Positions 63,637-64,000 of a DNA stretch of 64,000 bases are shown here, piece by piece (the stretch's first letter is position 1; every line of letters begins with the position of its first letter). The notes beneath the pieces were generated by a model that worked only from the letters and a program-made list of their open reading frames with translations, was not told where the DNA came from and did not search any database. The DNA comes from Halisarca cf. caerulea (lineage: Eukaryota; Porifera; Demospongiae; Chondrillida; Halisarcidae), in assembly GCA_963170055.1 (NCBI GenBank), contig CAUJGJ010000185.1, positions 5,001 to 69,000 of the forward strand, written 5' to 3'. The translations under genes were made by a program, and so were the position numbers.

Positions 63637-64000
63637 TACTAAGATAACAATTAGCAAAATTATTGTCTTTACACCAACATGTTTAAAACTACACAGGTAT
63701 GCCCGCAACACTTTAGAAACTTCATGTGAGGGAATGCGCGTGGTGTTAGCGCCAAATATTGGTTTTAGCACCAGCATATCCAACGCTACACAAATACGCC
63801 CACAGCACTTCAGAAACTTCATGTGTGTCCACTGGGAATGTGCGTGGTGCTAGTGCCAAATATTGGTATTAGCACTAGAATATCGAACACTACAGAAATA
63901 CGCCCACAGCACTTCAGAATCTTCATGTGTGTCCACTGGGAATGTGCGTGGTGCTAGTGCCAAATATTGGTATTAGCACCAGCATATCCAACACTACACA
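63598..64000 (+). repeat. Telomere-bounded type A unit, cut by window edge
   Basis: Opens like the 1,079-bp type A units (ATATCGAACACTACAGAAAT, CAGAATCTTC) and ends at the window edge within a monomer. Confidence 0.85.

Larger units (their letters stand above)
2341..64000 (+). repeat. Subtelomeric 104-bp satellite array
   Basis: One monomer of 104 bp fills the rest of the window, about 585 monomer equivalents, all in the same orientation. Landmarks in order are GCCAAATATTGGTATTAGCA, CCAGCATATCCAACACTACA, CAAATACGCCCACAGCACTT, CAGAAACTTCATGTGTGTCC and ACTGGGAATGTGCGTGGTGC, then TAGT. Length is held very strictly: indels are rare, and most are a 3-bp deletion in one variant (ACAGTAAAGAAATTTC, 101 bp). 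Variation is mainly substitutions in shared combinations, which makes higher-order repeats visible. The array continues past the right edge. Subtelomeric placement is inferred from the interstitial TTAGGG tracts and their uniform orientation. Confidence 0.97.

Noticed and set aside
2902..63822. Dozens of 60-100 codon open frames on both strands in the array, sharing peptides such as VLVPNIGISTSISNT
   Set aside because: They are created by the repeat: 3 x 104 = 312 is divisible by three, so the same peptide cycles through three frames and ends at the TAG in each GGTGCTAG. Starts and ends follow single substitutions, and no codon-level constraint is visible.
20273..63822. Recurring 62-codon minus-strand frame next to each telomere tract (starts MKFLKCCG)
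   Set aside because: It spans the diverged monomer and AT-rich segment after each tract and is copied with the cassette. Its start lies in ordinary satellite and it has no recognisable domain.
2341..64000. CRISPR array
   Set aside because: Repeats are contiguous with no unique spacers, and the telomere repeats and transposon remnants indicate a eukaryote.
2341..64000. CArG (SRF) box in CCAAATATTGG
   Set aside because: The spacing is CC(A/T)7GG, one base longer than the canonical CC(A/T)6GG.
2341..64000. Self-cleaving hammerhead ribozyme in the satellite, as known in some animal satellites
   Set aside because: No CTGANGA core with a matching GAAA was seen in the consensus monomer on either strand; the nearest minus-strand text is CTGAAGTG.
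2341..64000. Centromeric satellite with CENP-B box
   Set aside because: No sequence fitting the CENP-B box pattern was seen in the consensus monomer, and the regular TTAGGG tracts point to a subtelomere.

Overview
The window is eukaryotic subtelomeric DNA with almost no coding content. About 96% of it (roughly 2,341 to 64,000) is one tandem satellite with a 104-bp monomer. Twenty short interstitial telomere tracts of TTAGGG type interrupt it, all on the + strand. TTAGGG telomeres together with piggyBac-like remnants suggest an animal outside the arthropods and nematodes, but the sequence does not identify the species. The G-rich strand reads 5'->3' to the right in every tract, so the chromosome end most likely lies to the right and the chromosome interior to the left.

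Layout. (1) 1-1,310 is low-copy flanking DNA. It holds a decayed piggyBac-like transposase C-terminus on the minus strand (76-413) and an 825-bp segment flanked by TTAA on both sides (478-1,310) that looks like a non-autonomous piggyBac-type element. (2) 1,311-2,340 is a diverged ~62-bp tandem repeat, interrupted by a 21-bp minisatellite (1,769-1,966). (3) 2,341-20,236 is the 104-bp satellite without telomere tracts. It has worn edge monomers, then a 22-monomer (2,288-bp) higher-order repeat with mosaic partial copies, then an irregular stretch, then a 3,010/3,114-bp tandem duplication. (4) 20,237-27,184 holds five slightly degenerate telomere tracts and higher-order repeats of 1,804/1,805 bp. 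(5) 27,185-37,168 has no telomere tract and is mostly an exact 46-monomer (4,784-bp) tandem duplication. (6) 37,169-64,000 holds fifteen perfect telomere tracts that bound higher-order units of 1,079, 1,183, 1,391, 1,599 bp and longer.

The central observation is that all 20 telomere tracts are exactly 39 bp, and the distance between neighbours always equals 143 + n x 104 bp once a few short or one-base-shifted monomers are allowed for. The tract is therefore a fixed part of a special monomer that has spread by recombination within the array, not a set of independent telomere additions. Each ordinary monomer also carries a 31-base dyad able to form a 14-pair hairpin. The many 60-100 codon open frames in the array are by-products of the repeat (three monomers = 312 bp, divisible by 3) and are not annotated as genes. 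No intact protein-coding gene, tRNA, rRNA or CRISPR array was found. Nothing identifiable was seen in 1-75 or 414-477.
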